Shown: positions 57,234 to 64,000 of the stretch, in pieces | Layout: each line of letters opens with the position of its first letter | Position numbering within the stretch: the first letter of the stretch is position 1 | Source: Xanthomonas sp. AM6 | Lineage (GTDB): Bacteria > Pseudomonadota > Gammaproteobacteria > Xanthomonadales > Xanthomonadaceae | Length of the DNA: 64,000 nt | NCBI RefSeq assembly: GCF_025665335.1 | Contig: NZ_CP106869.1 | Location: 2,630,501-2,694,500 of the forward strand | Direction of reading: 5' to 3' | Translations under genes and position numbers: made by a program | The notes under the pieces: generated by a model | What the model was told of the DNA's origin: nothing | Databases searched by the model: none | The model's input: the letters and a program-made list of their open reading frames with translations, nothing else

Positions 57234-58637
57234 TCAGGGCATGACCTTGGCCTGCTCCAGCTCGACCAGCAGGGTGCTGGCCAGTTCGTCGCGGGCGACG
57301 TCGAACTGCTGCTCGCGCACCAGGTCCTTGACCGCGACCACGCCGCGCGCCAGTTCGTCGTCGCCGGCCAGCACCACGAAGCGGATCCCGGCGCGCGCGG
57401 CGTACTGGAACTGCTTGCCGACCTTCTTCGGCTCCATCTGCACTTCGGTGTTGATCCCGCCGGCGCGCAGGCGGCGGGCGATGTCCAGCGCGTCGTCCAG
57501 CTTGGCCTCGTCCATCAGCGCCACCATCGCCTGCACGCTGCTGGAGGCGATGCCCTCGATCAGCCCGGCCTCGCGCAACTGCCAGAACAGGCGGGTCAGG
57601 CCGATCGAGATACCCACGCCCGGCAGCCTGGACTTGCTGTAGTGGCTGGCCAGGTCCTCGTAGCGGCCGCCCGAGCAGATCGAGCCGATCTGCGGGTAAT
57701 CGGTCAGCACGGTCTCGTAGACGGTGCCGGTGTAGTAGTCCAGGCCGCGGGCGATGGAGAAGTTCAGGCAGTACGCGGTCTCCGGCACCCCCAGCGCCTT
57801 GACCAGGGCCAGCACCTCGCGCAGTTCGGCCACGCCTTCGCGCAGCGTCGCGCTGGCCGCGGCGCCCGCGGCCAGCGCGTCCAGCCGCGCCAGCGCGTCG
57901 GCGTGACCGCTGGAGCGCACCGCGACGAAGGCGAGGATCTGCTCGACCTGCTCGGCGGCAATGCCGAAACCCTCGCCGGCCAGCGTCTCGCGCACGTAGT
58001 CGGCGCCGCGCTTGTCCAGCTTGTCGACCTCGCGCAGCACCGCCAGCTGGCGCTCGCCCTCGGCCACGCCCAGGCTCTCGAAGAAGCCGCGCATCAGCTT
58101 GCGGTTGTTCAACTGCACCGCGAACGCGCCGATGCCCAGTTCGGCGAACACCGCGTGGATCACCGCCAGCACCTCGGCGTCGTAGCGGATGCTCAGCGCG
58201 TCCTTGCCGATCACGTCGATGTCGCACTGGTAGAACTCGCGGAAACGGCCGCGTTGGGCGCGCTCGCCGCGGTACACGCGCTGCATCTGGTAGCGGCGGA
58301 ACGGGAAGCTCAGCTCGTGCTCGTGTTCGGCCACGTAGCGCGCCAGCGGCACGGTCAGGTCGAAGCGCAACGCCAGCTCGGGCAGCCCGCCCTCGGCGCC
58401 GGCGTCGGCCGCGGCATTGGCCAGCGCGCCGGTGGACTGCACGAAATACACCTGCCGCTCGGTCTCCCCTCCGGACTTGGTCAGCAGCACGTCCGACAGC
58501 TCGAACACCGGCGTCTCCACCGGCAGAAACCCGAACCGCTCGTAGTTGCGGCGGATGACGTCCAGCATGCGCTGGAACGCGATCTGCTCGCGCGGCAGCA
58601 ATTCCATGATGCCGGGCGGCGTACGGGGCTTGATCAC
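57234..58637 (-). CDS. hisS: Histidyl-tRNA synthetase
   Basis: 467-residue class II aminoacyl-tRNA synthetase. Start GTG 58637 ([13 protein letters not shown]) has AGGAG 8 bases upstream and matches Xanthomonas HisS N-termini. Motif 2 [13 protein letters not shown] near 128, motif 3 [13 protein letters not shown] near 355, and the HisRS signature [14 protein letters not shown] near 332. Not part of the his operon but adjacent to it. The frame is open to 58676 but the upstream codons are not supported. Confidence 0.97.
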   Translation of the reverse strand: MIKPRTPPGIMELLPREQIAFQRMLDVIRRNYERFGFLPVETPVFELSDVLLTKSGGETERQVYFVQSTGALANAAADAGAEGGLPELALRFDLTVPLARYVAEHEHELSFPFRRYQMQRVYRGERAQRGRFREFYQCDIDVIGKDALSIRYDAEVLAVIHAVFAELGIGAFAVQLNNRKLMRGFFESLGVAEGERQLAVLREVDKLDKRGADYVRETLAGEGFGIAAEQVEQILAFVAVRSSGHADALARLDALAAGAAASATLREGVAELREVLALVKALGVPETAYCLNFSIARGLDYYTGTVYETVLTDYPQIGSICSGGRYEDLASHYSKSRLPGVGISIGLTRLFWQLREAGLIEGIASSSVQAMVALMDEAKLDDALDIARRLRAGGINTEVQMEPKKVGKQFQYAARAGIRFVVLAGDDELARGVVAVKDLVREQQFDVARDELASTLLVELEQAKVMP

Positions 58638-58723
58638 GTGCAAAACTCCTGCGTCTTGGGGGCGAACAGACGCCAATTCTAGCCGTACTGGGTGCCACCA
58701 TCGTATCGGCGTATCATCCTGGC

Positions 58724-59503
58724 GTGACCATTCCGCCCGCCGAGCGCATGCACCGGACCGCCTCCCGCTTCGCCCTGCCCTACGCCGAGCCCGCCGCCGC
58801 CCGCGATCCGAACGCGCGCGAGTGCATGCATTGCGCGGTGCGGCACCTGGCGATCTGTTCGGCGCTGGCCTGCGACGAGGTGCAGGCGCTGGAACGGGTG
58901 ACCACCTCGCTGTCCTACGCCGCCGGCGCCACCCTGGTCCGCACCGGCGAGGCGCGGCAGGCGGTCTATACCGTCACCTCCGGCGCGCTGCGCCTGGTCC
59001 GCAACCTGGCCGACGGCCGCCGCCAGGTGGTGGGCTTCGTGCTGCCGGGCGACTACGTGGGGCTGAGCGAATCGGCGAAATACCGCAACGACATCGAAGC
59101 GATCGCCGACACCCGCGTGTGCCGGGTCTCGGTGGCGGACATGCGCCAGCTGCGCGCGCAGTACCCGCAACTGGAGCGCAAGCTGCTGCAGCGCGCCTGC
59201 CTGGAACTGGACGCGGCGCAGGACGCGGCGCTGGCGCTGGCGCGGCTGCAGCCGATGGAAAAGCTCGCCGACTTCCTGCTGAAGCTGGCCGCGCGCACCG
59301 CCAGCCGCGGCGATCCGGGCAACACGGTGACCTTGATGATGGGCCGCGGCGACATCGCCGACCATCTCGGCCTGACCATGGAAACGGTCAGCCGCACCTT
59401 CACCAAGCTGCGCCAGCAAGGGTTGATCGCCCTGCCCCAATTGCACGTGGTCGAGATCCGCGACTTCGCCGCGCTGCACCGGCTGGCCTCCGACGAAGGC
59501 TGA
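58724..59503 (+). CDS. FNR/CRP-family regulator with N-terminal cysteine cluster
   Basis: 259-residue regulator: N-terminal cysteines C34, C37, C45 and C50 ([18 protein letters not shown]), then a cNMP-like sensor domain with C133 (TRVCRVSV), then a CRP-type winged HTH with the recognition helix in [20 protein letters not shown]. The cysteine arrangement resembles oxygen-sensing FNR/ANR proteins that hold an Fe-S cluster. GTG 58724 is used; ATG 58748 (MHRTASRF) is an alternative, since a TATCAT 7 bases before the GTG would make the longer form leaderless. Divergent from hisS. Confidence 0.9.
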   Translation: MTIPPAERMHRTASRFALPYAEPAAARDPNARECMHCAVRHLAICSALACDEVQALERVTTSLSYAAGATLVRTGEARQAVYTVTSGALRLVRNLADGRRQVVGFVLPGDYVGLSESAKYRNDIEAIADTRVCRVSVADMRQLRAQYPQLERKLLQRACLELDAAQDAALALARLQPMEKLADFLLKLAARTASRGDPGNTVTLMMGRGDIADHLGLTMETVSRTFTKLRQQGLIALPQLHVVEIRDFAALHRLASDEG

Positions 59504-59508
59504 GCCTG

Positions 59509-59528
59509 CCGCCGCGCGGCGGTTTTTT
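59509..59528 (+). terminator. Rho-independent terminator after the FNR-type gene
   Basis: Stem CCGCC-GCGC-GGCGG followed by TTTTTT, beginning 6 bases after the FNR-type gene's stop codon. Acts on the plus strand. Confidence 0.9.
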
Positions 59529-59934
59529 CGCCAGGCCGTGCCGGCGCCTTGCGCGACCGCGCCCACGCCGACTTATCCACAAGTTTCCAGGACAATGCTC
59601 CACATGCGTTGTGGACAACCGGCGCCAGGCGGCGGGCGCCTACGGCAACGACTCGGCATTTCGCCCGAGCCAGCCTCGGGCGAAAAATGCCGAGGGACGG
59701 GCACCGGGGGTTGCCATCGCCAACCCGCGGGCCGCGCGCAGGCAGGCGCTGGCGTAGAGCGGCCGACCGGGTGAGCGGCACGGTCCGCTTGGCGCGCGAT
59801 GCACGCGGGCCGCCGCCCATGAATGCTTCAGACACCGCCATGCGCCTGTCGTGTGCCGGGCATAGACTTGCGCCGGCAACACACCTGCGGCGCCGCCGCG
59901 GTGCCGGTGGGGGGGAACCATTCGGAGGGCCGCC
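59529..59934. other. Intergenic region with DnaA boxes and a long hairpin
   Basis: 406 bases without a gene. Two DnaA-box sequences face each other (TTATCCACA at 59573 and TGTGGACAA at 59610), and an 18-bp hairpin lies at 59652–59694; both are reported as findings. The remainder holds no recognisable element. Confidence 0.7.
59652..59694. other. Long perfect hairpin (18-bp arms)
   Basis: CTCGGCATTTCGCCCGAG (59652–59669) and its mirror with two extra A/T bases (59675–59694), loop CCAGC. No T-tract follows, so it is not a typical terminator; it may be a repeat element or an mRNA structure ahead of the downstream gene. Confidence 0.7.
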
Positions 59935-60255
59935 ATGGCCGTCGCCGTCGATATGCACGACGCACCACGCGCCTGCGTGATGCTGGATCGCGAAAGAGAG
60001 CTGGATTTCTGGAAGGCGCATTTCGCGCAGGCCCCGTTCCATCGGCCCGGGCACGTGTTCGCCGACTACGAGCCGGCGCTGAAGCTGGCCTACGACGCCT
60101 ACCTCAAGTACCACGGCCAGCGCTTCGACGATGTGGTGCCGCAGCTGCGCGACGTGTTCCTGCGCGACCACCCGCGCTCGCGCCTGGATTGGCTGCAGGC
60201 ACGCAACGTGGTGCAGGCCGCCTGGCAGCGGCTGCAGCCCGAAGACGCGGCTTGA
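59935..60255 (+). CDS. Small conserved cytosolic protein
   Basis: 106 residues with GGAGGG 6 bases before ATG, a strong ribosome binding site. No signal peptide. MLDRERELDFWKAHFAQAPF and YEPALKLAYDAYLKYHGQRF suggest a mostly helical fold; I do not recognise the family with certainty. It ends about 95 bases before the convergent thrC gene. Confidence 0.75.
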   Translation: MAVAVDMHDAPRACVMLDRERELDFWKAHFAQAPFHRPGHVFADYEPALKLAYDAYLKYHGQRFDDVVPQLRDVFLRDHPRSRLDWLQARNVVQAAWQRLQPEDAA

Positions 60256-60303
60256 ACCTGCGCACCTGAGTTTCCGCGCCGCGCGCAGCCTGGACGGCAG
60301 CGC

Positions 60304-60334
60304 GGCCCAGGGCGGCATTGCCGCCCCCTGGGCC
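60304..60334. terminator. Strong hairpin between convergent genes
   Basis: GGCCCAGGGCGGCA (60304–60317) mirrors TGCCGCCCCCTGGGCC (60319–60334) with a one-base loop and a two-base bulge. It could stop transcription from both sides (the small gene and thrC), although no T-tract follows on either strand. Confidence 0.4.
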
Positions 60335-60350
60335 ATGGCGGCCGCAGGCG

Positions 60351-61652
60351 TCAGCCGGCCAGCAGGCGCGCGCGCAGCGCCGCGTAGTCCGGCGCGATCG
60401 GCTCGGCGCGCGCCGGGCGCTGCAGCAATGCCGCCAGCGCCGGCGGCACCGGCACCGGCTGGCCGATCAACGGCTCGACCACCGCCTCGAACTTGGCCGG
60501 ATGCGCGGTCGCGGCCACCGCCCAGTCGCCGGCATCGGCCTCGGCGCCCTCGGCACGGATCTGCTGCAGCACGTGCAACGCGGTGGCGGTATGCGGGCAA
60601 TGCACCTCGCCGTAGCGGCGGAAGCGCTCGTCGATCACCTGGCGGATCTGCGCATCGTCCACCGAGTAGGACTGGAACTGCGCGCGCAGTGCGGCGTCGT
60701 CGCCGCGGTACAGCCAGCGCAGGCGCTCGAAGTTGCTCGGCGCGCCGACGTCCATCGCATTGGCGACGGTGGCCACGCTGGGCTGCGGCGCGTAGTCGGC
60801 ACCGGCGAAATAGTCCGGCAGCACGTGGTTGGCGTTGGTCGCCAGCACGATGCGGCCCAGCGGCACGCCCAACCCGCGCGCCAGGATCGCGGCCAGCGCA
60901 TTGCCGAGGTTGCCGGTCGGCACCACCAGGTTCAGCGGCTGCGCACGCCCGGCGTAATGCAGCAGCGCGCCGTGCGCGTAGTAGCTCATCTGCGGCAGCA
61001 GCCGGCCCAGGCTGATGCTGTTGGCCGAACTCAGCGGCGCCTGCGCCTGCAGCTCGACATCGTTCAAGGCCTGCTTCACCAGTGCCTGGCAGTCGTCGAA
61101 GCTGCCGGCCACGCGCAACGCCTGGATGTTGTCGCCGAAGCAGCCAAGCTGGTGCGCCTGGCGCGGCGACACGCGCCCGTCCGGATACAGCACCACCACG
61201 CGCAGGCCGGGCTGGCGATGGAAGGCGGCGGCGACGGCGGCGCCGGTATCGCCGGAGGTGGCGACGAGGATGGTCAGCGGCGTGGCGGCATCGCGGCGCA
61301 GCCGCGCCAGGCATGCGGCGAGGAAGCGCGCGCCGAAGTCCTTGAACGCGGCGGTGGGCCCATGGAACAGCTCAAGCGCGTGGTCGCCGGGCGTGGCCAG
61401 CGGCTGCAGCGGCGCCTCGAAATCGAAGGCCTCGGCGCAGATCGCCGGCAGTTCGGCGGCGAGCGCGTCGCCGTCGAAGAACGGCGCCAGCACGGTGGCG
61501 GCGGTCGCGGCCAGGCTGGCGCCGGCCTGCAGTTCGCGCGACGCCGGCATGCGCTCGGGCACGTACAGCCCGCCATCGGGCGCCAGGCCGGCGGCGATGG
61601 CCTGGCTGAGCGTGGCGGCGGGTGCGGCATTGCGGGTGGAAATGAAGTTCAT
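60351..61652 (-). CDS. thrC: Threonine synthase
   Basis: 433-residue PLP enzyme that converts phosphohomoserine to threonine. FHGPTAAFKDFGARF near residue 93 carries the PLP lysine, VATSGDTGAAVAAAF near 130, and VPTGNLGNALAAI near 245. Starts MNFISTRNAAPAATL. It is separated from thrB by 755 bases of repeats, an unusual gap in a thr operon. Confidence 0.97.
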   Translation of the reverse strand: MNFISTRNAAPAATLSQAIAAGLAPDGGLYVPERMPASRELQAGASLAATAATVLAPFFDGDALAAELPAICAEAFDFEAPLQPLATPGDHALELFHGPTAAFKDFGARFLAACLARLRRDAATPLTILVATSGDTGAAVAAAFHRQPGLRVVVLYPDGRVSPRQAHQLGCFGDNIQALRVAGSFDDCQALVKQALNDVELQAQAPLSSANSISLGRLLPQMSYYAHGALLHYAGRAQPLNLVVPTGNLGNALAAILARGLGVPLGRIVLATNANHVLPDYFAGADYAPQPSVATVANAMDVGAPSNFERLRWLYRGDDAALRAQFQSYSVDDAQIRQVIDERFRRYGEVHCPHTATALHVLQQIRAEGAEADAGDWAVAATAHPAKFEAVVEPLIGQPVPVPPALAALLQRPARAEPIAPDYAALRARLLAG

Positions 61653-61943
61653 GGTGGTTCCATCAACAGGGGGAGTTCGATCGCGCTGTCATCCGTGACT
61701 GTGGCACTGCTTGGTTGCTGCTCTTGTTGCTGCTCTTGATTGTTGCTCTGCCCTTGCTTCGGCTGTGGCTTTTTTTGTTTTTCGATCTCCCGTGAGGCGC
61801 GGCAAGCAGGATGGGTACAACCCCCGCAGGGGGCGACGCGCAGGATGCGCGTCGTTTTCGGCAGGCACATGGATGTGCCTTCCGAAAATTCCCATCCTGC
61901 TTGCGGACCCGCGCGTAGCGCGGGCGCGCCGCCCGGGTGTGCT

Positions 61944-62121
61944 TTCTTTTGGTTACTTTTCTTTGCACAAGCAAAGAAAAGTGACCCGCGTCAGCGGAAG
62001 CTTTGCTCTTGCTCCTGCTCTTGCTTTGAATCTTCAGACCAAAACAGAAGCAGAGGCAAAGGCTTTCGCCTTGCGGCGAGTCACTTTTCTTTGCTCGCGC
62101 AAAGAAAAGTAACCAAAAGAA
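61944..62121. repeat. 178-bp element with perfect 23-bp terminal inverted repeats
   Basis: The ends 61944–61966 and 62099–62121 are exact reverse complements over 23 bases and contain TTTTGGTTACTTTTC. Inside each end is a second perfect hairpin, ACTTTTCTTTGC-ACAA-GCAAAGAAAAGT (61955–61982) and the same stem with loop TCGC (62083–62110). Small non-autonomous MITE-like element; no target duplication was obvious. Confidence 0.8.
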
Positions 62122-62319
62122 GCGCTCTACCACAGCCGAAGGCTGGTCAAGCGCGCCCTGTCTCGCGCCCTCCGCGCTGCGCGCTCCGGGTCCGCGTCCA
62201 TGACGGGGATTCGCGGAAGGGGCATCCTGCCCCTGCCGCGAACGGCGCACATCCATGTGCGCCGCCCCTGCGGGGTTTTTCCCCGCCATGGCCGCCGCTA
62301 CGGAAGGGAACCCGGTACG

Positions 62320-62394
62320 GCAACAGCAAAAGCAACAGCAAGAGCAAGAGCAAGAGCAAAAACAACCTCGAAAGCAACAGCAACAGCAACAGCG
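62320..62394 (+). repeat. CAACAG/CAAGAG low-complexity tract
   Basis: Six-base repeats of CAACAG, CAAAAG and CAAGAG kind run for about 75 bases. A complementary-type tract (TTGCTGCTCTTG) lies at 61711–61765 near the other end of the gap. Confidence 0.75.
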
Positions 62395-62407
62395 AGGCTA
62401 CGCGGCG

Positions 62408-63376
62408 CTACAGCAATCGGGCGCCCGGACACTGCAGCGGCGATACCCAATGCTGGCTGTCGAAGCCGGCCGCTGCGAATGCCGCCTGCACCGCCGGCGC
62501 AGCCGCCTCCGCCGCCGCGCGCGTCGCGAACCAGGCGAACACGCTGGGGCCGGCGCCGGAAATGCTCGCGCCCATCGCGCCCGCGGCCAATGCCGCCGCC
62601 TTGGCCGCCGCGAAACCGCCGATCAGCGGCGCCCGCCGCGGCTCGATCAGCACGTCGCGCAGGCCCGCGCGCACCAGCGCTTCGTCGCTGGCGTGGCAAC
62701 CCGCCAGCACCAGCGCCAGATTGGAACTCTGCGCGACGAACTCGCCGAGCCGGTAGTCGCCGGCCAGCGCCTCGCGCGCGCGGCGCGTCTCCAGCACCGC
62801 GTCCGGGTGCACCAGCAGGCTGTGCCAGGCCGCCGGCACCGGCACCGGCACCATCCGCTGCAGCGTGGACAGCACCAGCCCGCCCAGGAACATCGGGCCG
62901 AGGTTGTCGCCGTGGCGGCTGCCGCTGGCCACCGCTTCGCCTTCCAGCGAATACAGGTACAGCTGCTCGCGCGACAACGGCGCGTCCAGCAGCGCGTTGG
63001 CCGCCACCAGCGCGGCCACGCACGAGGCCGCCGAACCGCCCATCCCGGAACTGAGCGGGATGCCCTTGTCGATCTCCAGCTCGAAGCCGAACGGCAGCGC
63101 CAAGGCCTCGCGCAGCGCGATCAGCGCCGCGCCGGCGGTGTTGCGCGCGGCCTCCAGCGGCAGCGCCACGGTGGTGCCGCGGATCGCCGCGATGCGCACC
63201 TGCGGCGTGTCGATGCGGCGCACCGTCACCGTGTCGCCGACCCCCTGCACCGCGTAGCCGAGCAGGTCGAAGCCCACCGCCACGTTGGCCACCGAGGCCG
63301 GCGCGAACGCGCGCGCCTCGCGCGGCACCGCGCGCGCGCCAGGCTGCGGCGCCGGCGACAGCTGCGCCTGGCTCAC
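62408..63376 (-). CDS. thrB: Homoserine kinase
   Basis: 322-residue GHMP kinase that phosphorylates homoserine for threonine synthesis. Motif [19 protein letters not shown] near residue 25, ATP-binding [19 protein letters not shown] near 107, and the C-terminal [15 protein letters not shown] motif near 273. ATG 63376 overlaps the thrA stop (ATGA). Confidence 0.97.
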   Translation of the reverse strand: MSQAQLSPAPQPGARAVPREARAFAPASVANVAVGFDLLGYAVQGVGDTVTVRRIDTPQVRIAAIRGTTVALPLEAARNTAGAALIALREALALPFGFELEIDKGIPLSSGMGGSAASCVAALVAANALLDAPLSREQLYLYSLEGEAVASGSRHGDNLGPMFLGGLVLSTLQRMVPVPVPAAWHSLLVHPDAVLETRRAREALAGDYRLGEFVAQSSNLALVLAGCHASDEALVRAGLRDVLIEPRRAPLIGGFAAAKAAALAAGAMGASISGAGPSVFAWFATRAAAEAAAPAVQAAFAAAGFDSQHWVSPLQCPGARLL

Positions 63377-64000
63377 AGCCGTGCGCCCTCGCCCGCCGCC
63401 ACGCGCAGCAGGTCGGCGAACACGCCGGCGGCCGTGACCTCCGGTCCGGCGCCCGGTCCCTGCACCACCAGCGGGTTGTCGCAGTAGCGGCGGGTGGTGA
63501 ACTGCACCACGTTGTCGGTCAGGCGCAGGTTGGCGAAGGCGTGCGCGGCCGGCAGTTCCACCAGGCCGACGCTGGGCGCGCGGTCCGGCGCCAGCTGCGC
63601 CACGTAGCGCAGCACGCAGCCGCGTTCCCTGGCCGCCTGCAGGCGCTGCGCGAACGCCGCATCCACTTCGTGCAGGCGCGCCATGAAGTCCTCCACGCTG
63701 GCCTGGCGCAGCGCTTCCGGCACCAGGCTCTCCACCGCCACGTCCTCCAGGCTCAGCTCGCGCCCGGCCTCGCGCGCCAGGATCACCAGCTTGCGCGCCA
63801 CGTCGATGCCGGACAGGTCGTCGCGCGGGTCCGGCTCGGTATAGCCCATGCCGCGCGCGTCGGTGACCAGCTGCGAGAACGGCACGCTGCCGTCGTACTT
63901 GTTGAACAGCCAGGCCAGGGTGCCGGAGAAGATGCCCTCGATCGCGGTGACCGCGTCGCCGGTGTCGACCAGGTCGCGCAGCGTGGTGATCACCGGCAGC
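63373..64000 (-). CDS. thrA: Bifunctional aspartokinase/homoserine dehydrogenase, C-terminal part
   Basis: About 209 residues of the end of Thr[21 protein letters not shown] and [21 protein letters not shown] are homoserine dehydrogenase motifs; the NADP-binding and kinase parts lie beyond the window. The frame runs to base 64000 (LPVITTLRD). Same operon as thrB and thrC. Confidence 0.95.
   Translation of the reverse strand, partial: LPVITTLRDLVDTGDAVTAIEGIFSGTLAWLFNKYDGSVPFSQLVTDARGMGYTEPDPRDDLSGIDVARKLVILAREAGRELSLEDVAVESLVPEALRQASVEDFMARLHEVDAAFAQRLQAARERGCVLRYVAQLAPDRAPSVGLVELPAAHAFANLRLTDNVVQFTTRRYCDNPLVVQGPGAGPEVTAAGVFADLLRVAAGEGARL

Larger units (their letters stand above)
61653..62407. 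repeat. Repeat-rich gap between thrB and thrC
   Basis: 755 bases without a gene. They include a TTGCTGCTC-rich tract (61711–61765), a 'cacatggatgtgcc' hairpin near 61868, an inverted-repeat element (61944–62121), a 'cacatccatgtg' hairpin near 62249 and a (CAACAG/CAAGAG) tract at 62320–62394. The low-complexity tracts at the two ends are near-complements of each other. Short frames inside show no coding character. Confidence 0.85.

Overview
The window is chromosomal DNA of a high-GC Xanthomonas. Three things point there: the gene order prfB–rpfD–rpfI–recJ–rpfE–greA, which is the right half of the rpf (regulation of pathogenicity factors, DSF quorum-sensing) cluster; near-textbook Xanthomonas versions of GreA, HisS and the his operon; and the GTAG-type REP repeats and 'gattggggattcg' repeats that fill the intergenic gaps. 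The species cannot be fixed from the sequence alone. I see no prophage, transposase, tRNA, rRNA or CRISPR array.

Layout. 1–8111 (minus): 5' part of prfB with its programmed +1 frameshift, then rpfD (membrane LytTR protein), rpfI (VIT/vWA protein), recJ, rpfE and greA. 8108–13804 (minus): carB, a small secreted/membrane protein, carA and dapB. The six genes carA–orf–carB–greA–rpfE–recJ overlap or nearly touch, so pyrimidine/arginine precursor synthesis, transcript cleavage, rpfE and recJ are probably one transcription unit. 14368–19272 (minus): a MOSC protein, a PLP aminotransferase, a hypothetical gene, and feoA–feoB–small Cys-cluster protein under a Fur box. 19398–22700 (plus): branched-chain/leucine catabolism enzymes. 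22813–23764: efpL (yeiP) and a small secreted protein. 23871–24738: eight tandem ~112-bp units of paired REP palindromes. 24841–27242 (minus): a DUF2388–DUF4105 envelope pair. 27357–30275: an FAD-linked 2-hydroxyacid dehydrogenase divergent from serA. 30461–31399: a small protein and a Nudix hydrolase. 31569–36609 (plus): two tandem APC permeases and mtnB–mtnD–mtnC (methionine salvage).

36740–45531 is a glycan-utilisation locus: GH47 alpha-mannosidase, LacI regulator and GH92 alpha-mannosidase on the minus strand, divergent from a large TonB-dependent receptor; two exact 16-bp LacI-like operator copies lie between GH92 and the receptor. It reads as a system for importing and trimming mannose-rich (N-glycan-like) oligosaccharides. 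45855–49225: a secreted C13 (legumain-like) peptidase and a secreted metallophosphoesterase, convergent, with a strong candidate small RNA (about 47150–47272) between them. 49300–56817 (minus): a complete histidine operon hisGDCBHAF-IE headed by a TrpR-family regulator with a 26-bp palindromic operator at its start codon. 57234–59503: hisS divergent from an FNR-type regulator with four N-terminal cysteines. 59935–64000: a small conserved protein and thrC–thrB–thrA (minus, thrA cut by the window end), where thrB and thrC are separated by 755 bp of repeats that include a 178-bp element with perfect 23-bp terminal inverted repeats.

No gene here is clearly a wholly new system. The observations most worth following are the candidate sRNA, the HisR palindrome, the LacI operators of the GH47/GH92 locus, the DUF2388–DUF4105 pair, and the repeat elements.
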